Origin: an uncultured Opitutales bacterium
GTDB lineage: Bacteria; Verrucomicrobiota; Verrucomicrobiia; Opitutales; Intestinicryptomonadaceae
Direction: 5' to 3'
Length of the DNA stretch: 47,663 nt
Assembly: GCA_900548185.1 (NCBI GenBank)
Contig: URJJ01000017.1
Location: 1-47,663 of the forward strand
A program made the translations under genes and the position numbers. Shown in pieces: positions 16,505 to 25,534 of this stretch. Numbering within the stretch: the stretch's first letter is position 1; the number at the start of each line of letters is the position of its first letter. The notes beneath the pieces are model-generated. The model was not told the origin of the DNA. It was given only the letters and a program-made list of their open reading frames with translations, and searched no databases.

Positions 16505-17409
16505 AAAGATGAGGATTTCGCCAGCCTTATATCCAGGGCATCAGATTCCCCCATGTAAAGCCTGGCAAGAGACCTCGAAAATAGCCTTAGCATATGCTGG
16601 ACGTTCGACGTAATATCGCCGAATGCGATTCGGCGGTTCACGGAATCCACAAGCCGTTTTTTGTTATCCAATGACAGGCCCGTGTCCGCATCCAGACAAA
16701 TCATCTTGACCTCCGCGTCAACAATCGGCCTGAAAATCTCCATGATGTCGTCTGCAAGGCGCATGTTGTTGGGGGCCGACTTATGATGCACGGCGAGGCT
16801 GGGATGCAGTCCGGAAGCCACAATTTCCCTGATTGCACAGCTTCGCAATACCGCATAGCCATAGTTGAAAAGGGCGTTTTCATCCGCACATTCCCGGTCT
16901 CGCCTGAAGTTTTCACCCATGAGGCCCCTCCAATATATCAGCGCCCCCCTGGCCTCGCAGTTTCCGGAATCGCCCGATTTCACCATGCCGGATATGGCCA
17001 CGAGTTTGGCCGCAGCATCCCTGGCGGAAAACCGCTTGAGAACTTCCGCCTGCTGTCGGAGTTTTGCCACTACGATTTCCTTCCATATGCGCTTTTTGAG
17101 CGGAAGCGGCGCATCCGCCTGCGCCTGCATAACCTCCGCCTGGCGGTATGAGCCTTCAAGCGGGATTGAGCAGGATACGGGATACTTTCCCCTTTTGTCG
17201 CAAACAACCAAAGGAACCCCGCGCCGGGCGAGCTCGCAACACGCAGCAGAAGAAACGAGCGTCCAGTTCGACATGCACATGACGGCCGCTATGTCGTCGA
17301 GCGGAACTCGCCCGATTTCAGTCCCTGCAAGGCGGACGGTCAGAAAGCCGCGCTCGACTCCGAGAGTCCGGCCGTCCTCGCTGATTTCAACCACCCTTTG
17401 CGCCTGCAT
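16501..17409 (-). CDS. cas1: CRISPR-associated integrase Cas1 (type II)
   Basis: Metal-dependent DNA integrase that inserts new spacers with Cas2. The 302-residue protein has an N-terminal beta domain (1-80) and an alpha-helical catalytic domain. The likely metal ligands are the Glu of NCEARGALIYW (about residue 152), the His of SLAVHHKSAPNN (about 207) and the Asp of LADDIMEIFRP (about 220). It begins 9 bases after the cas9 stop with a CATATG start and overlaps cas2 by 4 bases. No csn2 or cas4 is present, consistent with subtype II-C. Confidence 0.96.
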   Translation of the reverse strand: MQAQRVVEISEDGRTLGVERGFLTVRLAGTEIGRVPLDDIAAVMCMSNWTLVSSAACCELARRGVPLVVCDKRGKYPVSCSIPLEGSYRQAEVMQAQADAPLPLKKRIWKEIVVAKLRQQAEVLKRFSARDAAAKLVAISGMVKSGDSGNCEARGALIYWRGLMGENFRRDRECADENALFNYGYAVLRSCAIREIVASGLHPSLAVHHKSAPNNMRLADDIMEIFRPIVDAEVKMICLDADTGLSLDNKKRLVDSVNRRIAFGDITSNVQHMLRLFSRSLARLYMGESDALDIRLAKSSSL

Positions 17410-17418
17410 ATGGCCTGA

Positions 17419-20400
17419 TCACTCCGAATATCTGGATTTTCCCGGGTCAAAAAGCCTGCCCAGCTCGTCTATGTAAACCTTGCGGGCGTTCAGGTTTTGA
17501 AGAGATACAGGCTTTATTCTTGGAGGATTCGTTCCATCCCACTTGGCCATATTGACCGGAATAAATGAAATCTGTCCTTGGGAAGCAATTCCGGCCACCC
17601 TATCTATTTTTCTCTCCCCGTCTTTTTCATAGGCCACAATGTCGTTTTTAAAGAGGCGCATGACGAGCTTTGCATGCGGGTCATTTTTCCTCCAGGGAGG
17701 AGTTTCCGCCGCAGAGTGCGCGGCAAACATGCTGACTATGTGAAAATTCCATTTTTCGCTTCCAGAAGGGATGTAGATGTCAATGCAGTAGTTCTCGGCA
17801 TTGTCCATATATTTGTACGCTTTCCCGGACTTGTCCTTTATCCCGATAACTTTTGAAATGGCGCGCGGAACATGTATGCGGACGCGGCGGACCCCATTTG
17901 CGCTGGAATACTGCCCGAGCTTTTCAAGCCAAAGCCTCTTCAGCGCAGGTTCGCCCGAAACGGATTTCTTTGCCTCCTCCAGAATTTTCAGCAGATCTTC
18001 CCGGACTTTGAGGTTTGCAATTTCATTCACATTTTTTTCCCTGGGCTCAATGGAATCGAGCATTACGCGCTTTGCGAACATGGCGTTTCCCGAAGCGTCG
18101 GGGGCGCCGACCATGCCCATTGCGGTTTCGTTGTGAAGCTTGCCGAGGGTTTTATTTTTCGACACCGCGCCGCGGGCGTTGCCGCGGTCGGGCTTGTGAG
18201 ATACGAGGATTTTGGAAACCATGCGGTCGAAGTCCCCGTACGAGAACCCCGGGAACGGGTCGCCAAGGGCGGATACAAGTTTCTGCAACCCGGCCTCTTC
18301 CGCAAGTTTTGCGCATTCGGAAATGCGGCGTATCGTGGAATGTCCGGCGCATGCAATCACAAAGGCGTCTATGGCGTGGTGGCGGGAATCGTTGCGGTTT
18401 TTAACCCCGCGCTCTTCGCCGGAGAGAAGGTTGGCAGGGTTTAGGATTTCGTTGAGATGCCATTTGCCCCGCAAAAGCGACGTGATGCGCCCGTTTACGG
18501 CCCAGATTTTCATCGGGTCGGCGACGGCCGAAAGGTATTCGCGGGCTATTTTTGATATGTAGCGCGTGTCGTTTAGCATACGCGCTATCATATCCCCGCC
18601 GTTCTCGCTGAATTTTTCAATGGCATCAGATTCGAATCTCCATTGCGACGATTTCGGAAGAAGCGACGCGCGAGCGCAGATATCATCCCAGCTCCACCCT
18701 TCGGGATTGTGGCCGAACGCCTCAAACGGCGTGCGGTTGCGCTTGTGGCGATTGCAGCGCGCGCAGGATATCACCTTGTTTGAAATGCCGTCGTCAAACG
18801 TCCGCGAATAAGGCAGCAGGTGTTCGATTTCAAATGCCGGGGTAAACAGCTCGTGGAGCGACACCGGGCGCCCGCAAAACGGGCACCGCCTCTCAAGGCT
18901 GTCCGGATTCATATTCTCCCAGACGCGGTATTTCATGCGGTTTTCATAGTTGTTTTCAACCCCGCATTTTTCAAGCTCGGCGGCGATTTCCTCGTTGCGC
19001 CTCCTGTTCTTTGCAATGTTTGCCTTCAGTTCGGCCAGCCCCTTTTCTCCGAGGGGCAGGTCGCGCGCGCTTTCCACTATTATTTCCGCAGGCGCGCCGT
19101 AAGTTTCGATAATACCGTTCACGAGCCTGCGAAGCTGGTTTAGCATCAGGTGAACGGTCGGATTTGCAATCCTGCCGAAATGCAGCTCAGGCTCCTTCAC
19201 GGGATCGGCGGACGGGTCGGCCCCTATCGCGGCGGCCTTCAGGATTTCGCCGTAATAAGGCAGGCGTTCGAGGCGGGTTTCAGAGCCGAAAGAGTTGAAG
19301 GCGTAGCCCGCAAGCGCGCAGGCGTTGTGATAGAGCGCGCCGTCTTTCATAAACGGGAGAATTTTCCGCATCGCGGCCGCGCTAAGCGACACGGTCCCGG
19401 CCGGGAGCGACTGGAAGGCGTCCAGCACATTCTCCGCCGCCTCCTCCGAAATCCCGAATTTTTCATGCAGCCACGAAGCCGACTCCCCGTCGCCGTGCGA
19501 TGAAAGAAAGTCGACAAACGCCTCCCTGTCTGCGTCTGGCATTTCGCGCCAACGCGGGCCGAATACTTCCGGAGCCGACATTGCGGCATCCACGCGGTCG
19601 ATGTAAAGGCCCTTGCGCACTCCGTCTTCAAGGTTGAACTCGACGGATTTGAGCCCCAGTATTTTTCTGATGTTTGAAAACGTCAAAAGCCCGGCCTTGT
19701 TGGCCTTTTTGGAACGGTTGAACAGGAGTTCATCCGCCAGTTTCTCCCTGTCCTCCCGGGAAAGCGCCGGCGAGTCCCCGCCGAGCGAGACGATTTCAAG
19801 GTTGGCGACTTCCTGCCATATCCTGAAAGCCTGCGAGATGGGATAGGCTGCATAGGCGCGCTCGAGCGAAGGCTCAAACCGGCACTTGCCACGTTCGGGA
19901 ACCTTCAGCGGCCGCTGGAAAAACACGATCCGCCTGATTGCGTCCCGCGCGGCGTCGGTGAGTTCGGGATGGAATCCGGCCTGCACGCTCCAGAGGCGGT
20001 CGAACTCCTCCTCGTACATTTTCCTGTCGGCATATATTTCATATTCGTTTTTGGCCTTTATGAGCCTTGCGCGCATGCGTGTTCCCTCATTGCTGCGCAG
20101 CCTCTCGTAGAGGTATTCCCCGAGCGTCCTGCCGGCGAGGATTCCGCGGAGACGCTCTATGCCGGCCTTCATCGAAGACGATTCGGAATCCCGCGAGTCC
20201 GTCTTGCGGTTCGACTTGAATCCGCGCCGTTTTGATATGTGGAATATGGCCCGCCCCAAATCGAAAAGCTCGATTTTTTCATGCACGCCGTCATGCCTGA
20301 ATTTGTACGGATTGCCCGCAGCCACCCCGGCTGCGGCGGCCTTGTCAGCCGGCATCAGGCCGAAGCGCACAAGGGCCTTCAAGAGCGCCTCCCTGCGCAT

Positions 20401-20604
20401 GACCCGCCTGTCGCGGTTGCGGGACATTCCGCGCGCCATCCTGCGCGAGACGGCAAGCGGAGACTTTGTCTGAGGGTCGCGCCCGTCAGATGCAATCCTA
20501 ACCCCCATGTCGACGAGCGAGCAAGGCGCCGAGTCCGCATCCAGTTCAAGTATGCACCAGCCTATCGAACCGGCGCCCAAGTCAAAGCCCAATCTATAAT
20601 TCAT
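17419..20604 (-). CDS. cas9: Cas9 endonuclease, compact type II-C
   Basis: RNA-guided DNA endonuclease of 1061 residues, in the small II-C size class. RuvC-I is at the N-terminus (GFDLGAGSIGW, Asp8). An arginine-rich bridge helix spans about 53-72. The helical recognition lobe covers about 75-490. RuvC-II is IIVESARDL (Glu511). The HNH domain contains EIEHLLPYS (His595) and Asn618. RuvC-III is HHAIDAF (His743, Asp746). All catalytic residues appear intact. Four cysteines (C574, C577, C614, C617) frame HNH as a probable zinc site, seen in some II-C enzymes. The C-terminal 200 residues should read the PAM, which cannot be deduced here. There is no Shine-Dalgarno at the start. The tracrRNA candidate lies divergently upstream. 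Confidence 0.97.
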   Translation of the reverse strand: MNYRLGFDLGAGSIGWCILELDADSAPCSLVDMGVRIASDGRDPQTKSPLAVSRRMARGMSRNRDRRVMRREALLKALVRFGLMPADKAAAAGVAAGNPYKFRHDGVHEKIELFDLGRAIFHISKRRGFKSNRKTDSRDSESSSMKAGIERLRGILAGRTLGEYLYERLRSNEGTRMRARLIKAKNEYEIYADRKMYEEEFDRLWSVQAGFHPELTDAARDAIRRIVFFQRPLKVPERGKCRFEPSLERAYAAYPISQAFRIWQEVANLEIVSLGGDSPALSREDREKLADELLFNRSKKANKAGLLTFSNIRKILGLKSVEFNLEDGVRKGLYIDRVDAAMSAPEVFGPRWREMPDADREAFVDFLSSHGDGESASWLHEKFGISEEAAENVLDAFQSLPAGTVSLSAAAMRKILPFMKDGALYHNACALAGYAFNSFGSETRLERLPYYGEILKAAAIGADPSADPVKEPELHFGRIANPTVHLMLNQLRRLVNGIIETYGAPAEIIVESARDLPLGEKGLAELKANIAKNRRRNEEIAAELEKCGVENNYENRMKYRVWENMNPDSLERRCPFCGRPVSLHELFTPAFEIEHLLPYSRTFDDGISNKVISCARCNRHKRNRTPFEAFGHNPEGWSWDDICARASLLPKSSQWRFESDAIEKFSENGGDMIARMLNDTRYISKIAREYLSAVADPMKIWAVNGRITSLLRGKWHLNEILNPANLLSGEERGVKNRNDSRHHAIDAFVIACAGHSTIRRISECAKLAEEAGLQKLVSALGDPFPGFSYGDFDRMVSKILVSHKPDRGNARGAVSKNKTLGKLHNETAMGMVGAPDASGNAMFAKRVMLDSIEPREKNVNEIANLKVREDLLKILEEAKKSVSGEPALKRLWLEKLGQYSSANGVRRVRIHVPRAISKVIGIKDKSGKAYKYMDNAENYCIDIYIPSGSEKWNFHIVSMFAAHSAAETPPWRKNDPHAKLVMRLFKNDIVAYEKDGERKIDRVAGIASQGQISFIPVNMAKWDGTNPPRIKPVSLQNLNARKVYIDELGRLFDPGKSRYSE

Positions 20605-20651
20605 AATAATCTAAAATTACAACAAAATGCAAAAATCATCAATAATATTTG

Positions 20652-20679
20652 TTGACTTTAAAAAAATCATTTCCATCAT
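20652..20679 (+). promoter_or_regulatory. Candidate tracrRNA promoter
   Basis: -35 TTGACT (20652-20657), 16-base spacer, -10 CATCAT (20674-20679, 4 of 6). The -35 hexamer and spacing equal those inside the CRISPR repeats. It lies in the AT-rich gap divergent from cas9. Confidence 0.4.
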
Positions 20680-20685
20680 TGGAAT

Positions 20686-20826
20686 CAACCTCTGAAAAAT
20701 GGGGTTTTGTAGAAATCAAAGAATGGTTCACAATTGAAAAATTGGCGCACTCAGGTGCGTATCCGTTAACAAGGAATATAATTCCACCAAATAAAAGCCG
20801 GACATTGTCCGGCCTTTATTTTTTTC
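20686..20826 (+). ncRNA. tracrRNA (predicted)
   Basis: 20707-20727 can form 21 bp (one G-U) with repeat positions 15-35. 20761-20770 (ATCCGTTAAC) can form 9 bp, with one bulged U, with repeat positions 1-9. Between them are two hairpins, CAATT-GAAA-AATTG (20731-20744) and CGCAC-TCAG-GTGCG (20746-20759). After the lower stem comes a nexus-like hairpin GGAAT-ATA-ATTCC (20773-20785). A terminator follows: GCCGGAC/GTCCGGC at 20797-20813, then CTTTATTTTTTT. The order anti-repeat, nexus, terminator is as in known II-C tracrRNAs. The large insert within the anti-repeat is unusual. The RNA start is estimated from the promoter. Confidence 0.75.
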
Positions 20827-21400
20827 ATGCATCCGGATGAAGCCGCTGCGGCCGTATTTCCATTTTCATGCCGCACCCCATTTTTGCCATGCGTTCCGTC
20901 CGCCGGAATTTGCCGGGCGTCCAGTGCGGGACAAGCGCCAGATTTAGAAACGCAGAGGGGATTCCATAGATTGTAACGCCCCCCGAAAGAAACGGGGAGC
21001 CGGGCGGCGTCCCGCGAAAGGCAGGCGGACTTTCCCACCATGGATGAAATTCCATTTGCCAATCCGCCTTTCGGCCCATTTTCCATTTATGATACCCAGG
21101 CCGAAAGCCCATGCCAAAGGGCGGCCTGGGCGCAAACGGCCCCAAAAACCGCAGCCGCAAAAAGCCTCCCCCCAAAAAAATGTGCAGCAAATCCTCCTCC
21201 TGCCGATAACCCTTTTTATAAAAGGGCGTTCCAAGATGCGGCGCGCGCGGGCGCAAGTGGGACAGGCCGGGCAAAAATGAGCCAAAATGTCCCACCCAAA
21301 ACCGCCCGCACACGCAAAAAATCGGCGAACCTGCGCGGAACCCAATGGAACAGATTCCGCAACTAATTAAAAATCAACTAAAACTACAACAAATAAAAAA
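20827..21400. other. Gene-poor intergenic region
   Basis: 570 bases between the tracrRNA terminator and the dnaK upstream region. Several open frames exist, but all are Pro/Arg/Lys-rich, lack start signals and resemble no protein I know. No tRNA or array is seen. The last 50 bases become AT-rich, as expected of a promoter region. Confidence 0.5.
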
Positions 21401-21401
21401 T

Positions 21402-21420
21402 CTGGCACACCTTGTGCTAA
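21402..21420 (+). promoter_or_regulatory. Palindrome / -24,-12-like site before dnaK
   Basis: TGGCAC at 21403-21408 and GC at 21416-21417 give the GG-N10-GC spacing of sigma54 promoters. The same bases form a palindrome, GCACA-CCT-TGTGC. Transcription from a sigma54 site would begin only about 4 bases before the dnaK ATG, so a repressor operator is just as possible. No CIRCE element is present. Confidence 0.25.
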
Positions 21421-21432
21421 AGAAAGTGGCAT

Positions 21433-23376
21433 ATGAGCAAAATATTAGGCATTGACTTAGGCACGACAAATTCATGCATGGCCGTAATGGAAGGCGGCGA
21501 ATCTGTCGTAATACCCAACAGGGAAGGCGCGAGGACGACCCCCTCGGTGGTCGCCTTTACAAAGACGGGCGAAAGGCTCGTCGGCCAGGCGGCAAAGCGC
21601 CAGGCAGTTACAAACCCGAAGAACACGGTTTATTCCGTAAAGCGCTTCATCGGCCGCAAATTCAGCGAAGTCCAGGACGAAATTAAGAATTTCCCCTACA
21701 AAATCGTAAAGGGCGACAACGACGGCGTCGCCATCGAATGCGACGTAAACGGCAAGACCGAGCGGTTCACGCCGGAGCAGATTTCGGCTATGGTCCTCCA
21801 GCAGCTCAAATCCGACGCAGAAACATACCTCGGCGAAAAGGTGACGAAGGCTGTCATCACCGTTCCCGCGTACTTTAACGACGCCCAGCGCCAGGCGACC
21901 AAGGACGCCGGCACGATTGCGGGCCTCGAAGTGATGCGAATCATAAACGAGCCGACTGCGGCGTCGCTGGCCTACGGCCTCGACAAGAAGAGCGACGAAA
22001 CCATCGCAGTTTACGACCTCGGCGGCGGCACGTTCGATATTTCCGTCCTCGAAATCGGCGACGGCGTGTTCGAGGTGAAGGCCACCAACGGCGACACCCA
22101 GCTCGGCGGCGACAACTGGGACGCGGCCATAATCGACTGGCTCGTGGAAGGCTTTAAAAAGGAAAACGGCATCGACCTCAAGAACGACCCGATGGCGCTC
22201 CAGCGCCTGCGCGAAGAGGCCGAAAAGGCGAAGATAGCCCTTTCCACCTCACAGCAGACCGACATCAACCTGCCCTTCATCACTGCCGACGCAACCGGGC
22301 CGAAGCACCTGAACGTGGTGCTCACCAGGGCCAAGCTCGAGCAGCTCACAGACGGCCTCCTCCAGAGGACGGTAAAGCCCTTTGAGGCCTGCCTCAAGGA
22401 CGCCGACATCGCCTCCAAGGACATAAACGAGCTCGTCCTCGTGGGCGGCATGACAAGGATGCCCGCAGTTGTGGAACTCGCCGAAAAGCTCGCCGGCAAG
22501 AAGCCCCACCAGGGCGTCAACCCCGACGAGGTCGTCGCTCGCGGCGCGGCCATTCAGGGCGGCGTGCTCCAGGGCGACGTGCGCGACGTGCTGCTTCTGG
22601 ACGTGACCCCGCTCACCCTCTCCATAGAGACGGCCGGCGGAGTTTCGACCCCGATGATAGAGCGCAACACCACCATTCCTAAGAAGGCCACGCAGATATT
22701 CTCGACCTACTCCGACAACCAGACCGCCGTGGACATCAAGATACTCCAGGGCGAGCGCCCGATGGCCAAGGACAACAAGCTCCTCGGCAACTTCAGGCTC
22801 GACGGCATCCCCCCCGCGCCCCGCGGCCTGCCGCAGATTGAAGTCACCTTCGACATCGACGCAAGCGGTATCCTGCACGTGTCGGCAAAGGACAAGGGCA
22901 CCGGCAAGGAGCAGCAGATTTCGATAACCGGCTCCAGCGGCCTCTCCAAGGAGGACGTCGAGCGCATGACCAAGGAGGCTGAAATGCACGCCGCCGAGGA
23001 CAAGCGCCAGAAGGAGTCCGTCGAAGCCAGAAACGAGCTGGACAACATGATTTACCAGACTGAAAAGCAGGTGAAGGACGCCGGCGACAAGCTTTCGGCC
23101 GACGTCAAGTCCAAGTTCGACGCCGCCGTAGCGGACGCCAAAAAGGTGCTCGAAAAGAGCGACCTTACAAAGGACGACGCAAAGGCCGAAGTTGAAAAGC
23201 TCGTAAAGCTCCTCCAGGAGAACGCCTCGGCGTTCCAGGCCGCATCCGGCTCCGGCACGGCGGGTTCCGCCCCGGAAGCGGGCGCATCGGATGCCGGCGC
23301 GCAGGAGAAAAAGGACGACGTGGTTGACGCCGATTTCGAGGTGGTTGACGACGAGAAAAAGGACTCCGACAAGTAA
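21433..23376 (+). CDS. dnaK: Chaperone DnaK (Hsp70)
   Basis: ATP-driven cytoplasmic chaperone of 647 residues. The nucleotide-binding domain opens with ILGIDLGTTNSCMAV and contains the second phosphate loop VYDLGGGTFDIS (about 193-204) and VLVGGMTRMP (about 335-344). The linker DVLLLDVTPLTL precedes the substrate-binding beta domain. The helical lid runs to a Gly/Ala-rich stretch (about 600-620). The C-terminal tail is acidic (DVVDADFEVVDDE), as in other bacterial DnaKs. No strong Shine-Dalgarno precedes the CATATG start. No grpE or dnaJ lies beside it; groES and groEL follow 117 bases downstream. Confidence 0.98.
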   Translation: MSKILGIDLGTTNSCMAVMEGGESVVIPNREGARTTPSVVAFTKTGERLVGQAAKRQAVTNPKNTVYSVKRFIGRKFSEVQDEIKNFPYKIVKGDNDGVAIECDVNGKTERFTPEQISAMVLQQLKSDAETYLGEKVTKAVITVPAYFNDAQRQATKDAGTIAGLEVMRIINEPTAASLAYGLDKKSDETIAVYDLGGGTFDISVLEIGDGVFEVKATNGDTQLGGDNWDAAIIDWLVEGFKKENGIDLKNDPMALQRLREEAEKAKIALSTSQQTDINLPFITADATGPKHLNVVLTRAKLEQLTDGLLQRTVKPFEACLKDADIASKDINELVLVGGMTRMPAVVELAEKLAGKKPHQGVNPDEVVARGAAIQGGVLQGDVRDVLLLDVTPLTLSIETAGGVSTPMIERNTTIPKKATQIFSTYSDNQTAVDIKILQGERPMAKDNKLLGNFRLDGIPPAPRGLPQIEVTFDIDASGILHVSAKDKGTGKEQQISITGSSGLSKEDVERMTKEAEMHAAEDKRQKESVEARNELDNMIYQTEKQVKDAGDKLSADVKSKFDAAVADAKKVLEKSDLTKDDAKAEVEKLVKLLQENASAFQAASGSGTAGSAPEAGASDAGAQEKKDDVVDADFEVVDDEKKDSDK

Positions 23377-23493
23377 GCCGGGCCGCGCGGGCCGAGCAAT
23401 GCTTCAAAAAAGCTTTGCAGGCCCGCCGCTTTTGCCCTTTTATATTGGGTTTTCAAATTTAACATCCAACCAATTCTCAAACTGAATAATCAT

Positions 23494-23790
23494 ATGGCAA
23501 AAATAACGATACATCCTCTGGGCGATCGCGTGCTGGTAAAGCAGATCGAAGAGAAAGAACAAATCAAGGGCGGCATCATCATCCCCGATGCGGCCAAGGA
23601 AAAGTCGCAGGAAGCCGAAGTTGTGGCCCTCGGCTCGGGCAGGCTCGACGAAAACGGAAAGCGCTGCGCCTTTGAAGTTAAGGTCGGCGACAAGGTGCTC
23701 ATCGCCAAGTACGGCGGCACCGAAGTCAAGTCCGGCGACGAAAAATTCGTGCTGGTGCGCGAAGAGGACATCCTCGCTGTCATCAAGTAA
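23494..23790 (+). CDS. groES: Co-chaperonin GroES
   Basis: Heptameric lid of the GroEL folding chamber. The 98-residue protein has the family start ITIHPLGDRVLVK, the mobile-loop region EKEQIKGGIIIPD (about 20-32) that contacts GroEL, and the closing GDKVLIAKYGGTEVKSGDEKF-type strands. It ends EEDILAVIK. The CATATG start has no clear Shine-Dalgarno. The upstream 117 bases include an AT-rich patch (TTTTATATTGGG, 23438-23449) that could hold a promoter, but no CIRCE operator. It is 24 bases before groEL, so the two form one operon. Confidence 0.98.
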   Translation: MAKITIHPLGDRVLVKQIEEKEQIKGGIIIPDAAKEKSQEAEVVALGSGRLDENGKRCAFEVKVGDKVLIAKYGGTEVKSGDEKFVLVREEDILAVIK

Positions 23791-23814
23791 TTTAAGAACA
23801 AGAAGGAAACACAT

Positions 23815-25449
23815 ATGGCAAAACAACTCATATTTGACGAAGCGGCGCGCAAAAGGATACTGAAGGGCGTCGAACTCCTGGCGAAAGCCGTAAAGACCAC
23901 GCTCGGCCCCAAGGGTCGCAACGTACTCATCGACAAGAAATTCGGGGCTCCGATGGTAACCAAGGACGGCGTGACTGTCGCCAAGGAAATCGAGCTTGAA
24001 GACGCCTACGAAAACATGGGCGCGCAGATGGTCCGCGAAGTCGCCTCCCGCACGAACGACAACGCAGGCGACGGCACGACGACCGCCACGGTGCTGGCCG
24101 AAGCCATCTACAAGGAAGGCCTCCGCAACGTCGCGGCCGGCTCCAACCCGATATTTGTAAAGCGCGGCATCGACAAGGCCATCGAGACGGCCGTAAGCGA
24201 GCTTGCAAAGAACTCCAAGACCGTCAAGGACCGCGAAGAAATCCGCCAGGTCGCAACCGTTTCCGCCAACTGGGATTCCGAAATCGGCGACATCATCGCC
24301 GACGCCATGGACAAGGTCGGCAAGGACGGCACGATAACCGTGGAAGAAGCCAAGTCCATCGAAACGACCCTCGAAGTCGTCGAAGGCATGCAGTTCGACA
24401 AGGGATACCTCTCCCCCTACTTCGTCACCAACGCCGACACGATGGAAGCCGTCCTCGAAGACGCCTACATCCTCATCCATGAGAAGAAAATCTCCAGCCT
24501 CCAGGACCTCCTCCCGATTCTCCAGGCTGTCGCCAAGACCGGCAAGCCCCTCATGATAATTGCAGAAGACGTGGAAGGCGAAGCCCTCGCGGCCCTCGTC
24601 GTCAACCGCCTCCGCGGCACTCTCAACGTCTGCGCGGTCAAGGCTCCCGGATTCGGCGACCGCCGCAAGGCAATGCTCGAAGACATCGCCATCCTCACGG
24701 GCGGCCGCTGCATAACCGAAGACCTCGGCATCAAGCTTGAAAACGTCCAGGTCGCCGACCTCGGCAAGGCCAAGCGCGTGACGGTCTCCAAGGAAAACAC
24801 CACCATCGTCGAAGGCGCGGGCAAATCCAGCGACATCCAGGCCCGCGTAAAGCAGATCCGCCGCTCGATAGAGGAGACCACCTCCGACTACGACCGCGAA
24901 AAGCTCCAGGAACGCCTCGCAAAGATGGCCGGCGGCGTGGCCGTCATCAATGTTGGCGCCGCCACCGAGCCCGAGATGAAGGAAAAGAAGATGCGCGTTG
25001 ACGACGCCCTCCATGCGACCCGCGCGGCCGTTGAAGAAGGCATCAGCGCCGGCGGTTCCGTCGCCCTGCTGCGCACCGCCAAGGCCATTGAGGCCCTCCA
25101 GACCTCCCTCGAAGGCGACGAAGCCGTCGGCGCCGCGATAGTTCGCCGCGCCATTGAGGCTCCGCTCCGCCAGCTCTGCGCCAACGCCGGCGAAGAAGGC
25201 GCGCTCGTAGTCAAGGAAGTCCTCAAGAGCAAGGGCGGAATGGGCTACAATGTCGCCACCGGCAAGTTTGAAGACCTCTTCAAGGCCGGCGTCGTCGACC
25301 CCACGAAGGTCACGCGCACCGCGCTCCAGAATGCAGGCTCCGTAGCCGGTCTTCTCCTCACCACGGAATGCATGATTTCCGACAAGCCCGAGGAAAAGAA
25401 ACCCGCCATGGATCCTTCCATGATGGGCGGCATGGGCGGAATGATGTAA
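23815..25449 (+). CDS. groEL: Chaperonin GroEL (Hsp60)
   Basis: Tetradecameric ATP-dependent folding chaperone of 544 residues. It contains VKTTLGPKGRNVLIDKKFG (about 23-41), the ATP-binding NDNAGDGTTTATVLA (about 78-92), and the equatorial closing part ending in the flexible Gly-Met tail GGMGGMM. The sequence is full length with no breaks. AAGGAA lies 6 bases before the CATATG start. Codon use is strongly biased to C-ending codons, as expected for a highly expressed gene. It is followed by a strong terminator. Confidence 0.98.
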   Translation: MAKQLIFDEAARKRILKGVELLAKAVKTTLGPKGRNVLIDKKFGAPMVTKDGVTVAKEIELEDAYENMGAQMVREVASRTNDNAGDGTTTATVLAEAIYKEGLRNVAAGSNPIFVKRGIDKAIETAVSELAKNSKTVKDREEIRQVATVSANWDSEIGDIIADAMDKVGKDGTITVEEAKSIETTLEVVEGMQFDKGYLSPYFVTNADTMEAVLEDAYILIHEKKISSLQDLLPILQAVAKTGKPLMIIAEDVEGEALAALVVNRLRGTLNVCAVKAPGFGDRRKAMLEDIAILTGGRCITEDLGIKLENVQVADLGKAKRVTVSKENTTIVEGAGKSSDIQARVKQIRRSIEETTSDYDREKLQERLAKMAGGVAVINVGAATEPEMKEKKMRVDDALHATRAAVEEGISAGGSVALLRTAKAIEALQTSLEGDEAVGAAIVRRAIEAPLRQLCANAGEEGALVVKEVLKSKGGMGYNVATGKFEDLFKAGVVDPTKVTRTALQNAGSVAGLLLTTECMISDKPEEKKPAMDPSMMGGMGGMM

Positions 25450-25505
25450 TATTCCCAGCCGATTGTGCGGCGTAAAACCGCGGCACTTTCAAAAAAACGC
25501 AAGGG

Positions 25506-25534
25506 GCGCCCGGATATTTCCGGGCGCTTTTTTT
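25506..25534 (+). terminator. Rho-independent terminator of groESL
   Basis: 9-bp stem GCGCCCGGA/TCCGGGCGC, loop TATT, then seven T, 57 bases after the groEL stop. Confidence 0.92.

Noticed and set aside
20655..20745. tracrRNA on the minus strand, with TTCCA-ATGA-TGGAA and a T-run as terminator
   Set aside because: It gives 17 bp of contiguous pairing with the 5' end of the minus-strand repeat and fits the degenerate last repeat, so it is a serious alternative. I prefer the plus strand because there the C-A mismatch becomes a G-U pair, the second end of the repeat also pairs, a nexus-like hairpin and a strong GC terminator follow, and the repeats carry a plus-strand promoter. RNA data would decide.
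23377..23493. CIRCE operator before groESL
   Set aside because: No TTAGCACTC/GAGTGCTAA inverted repeat is present in the gap.
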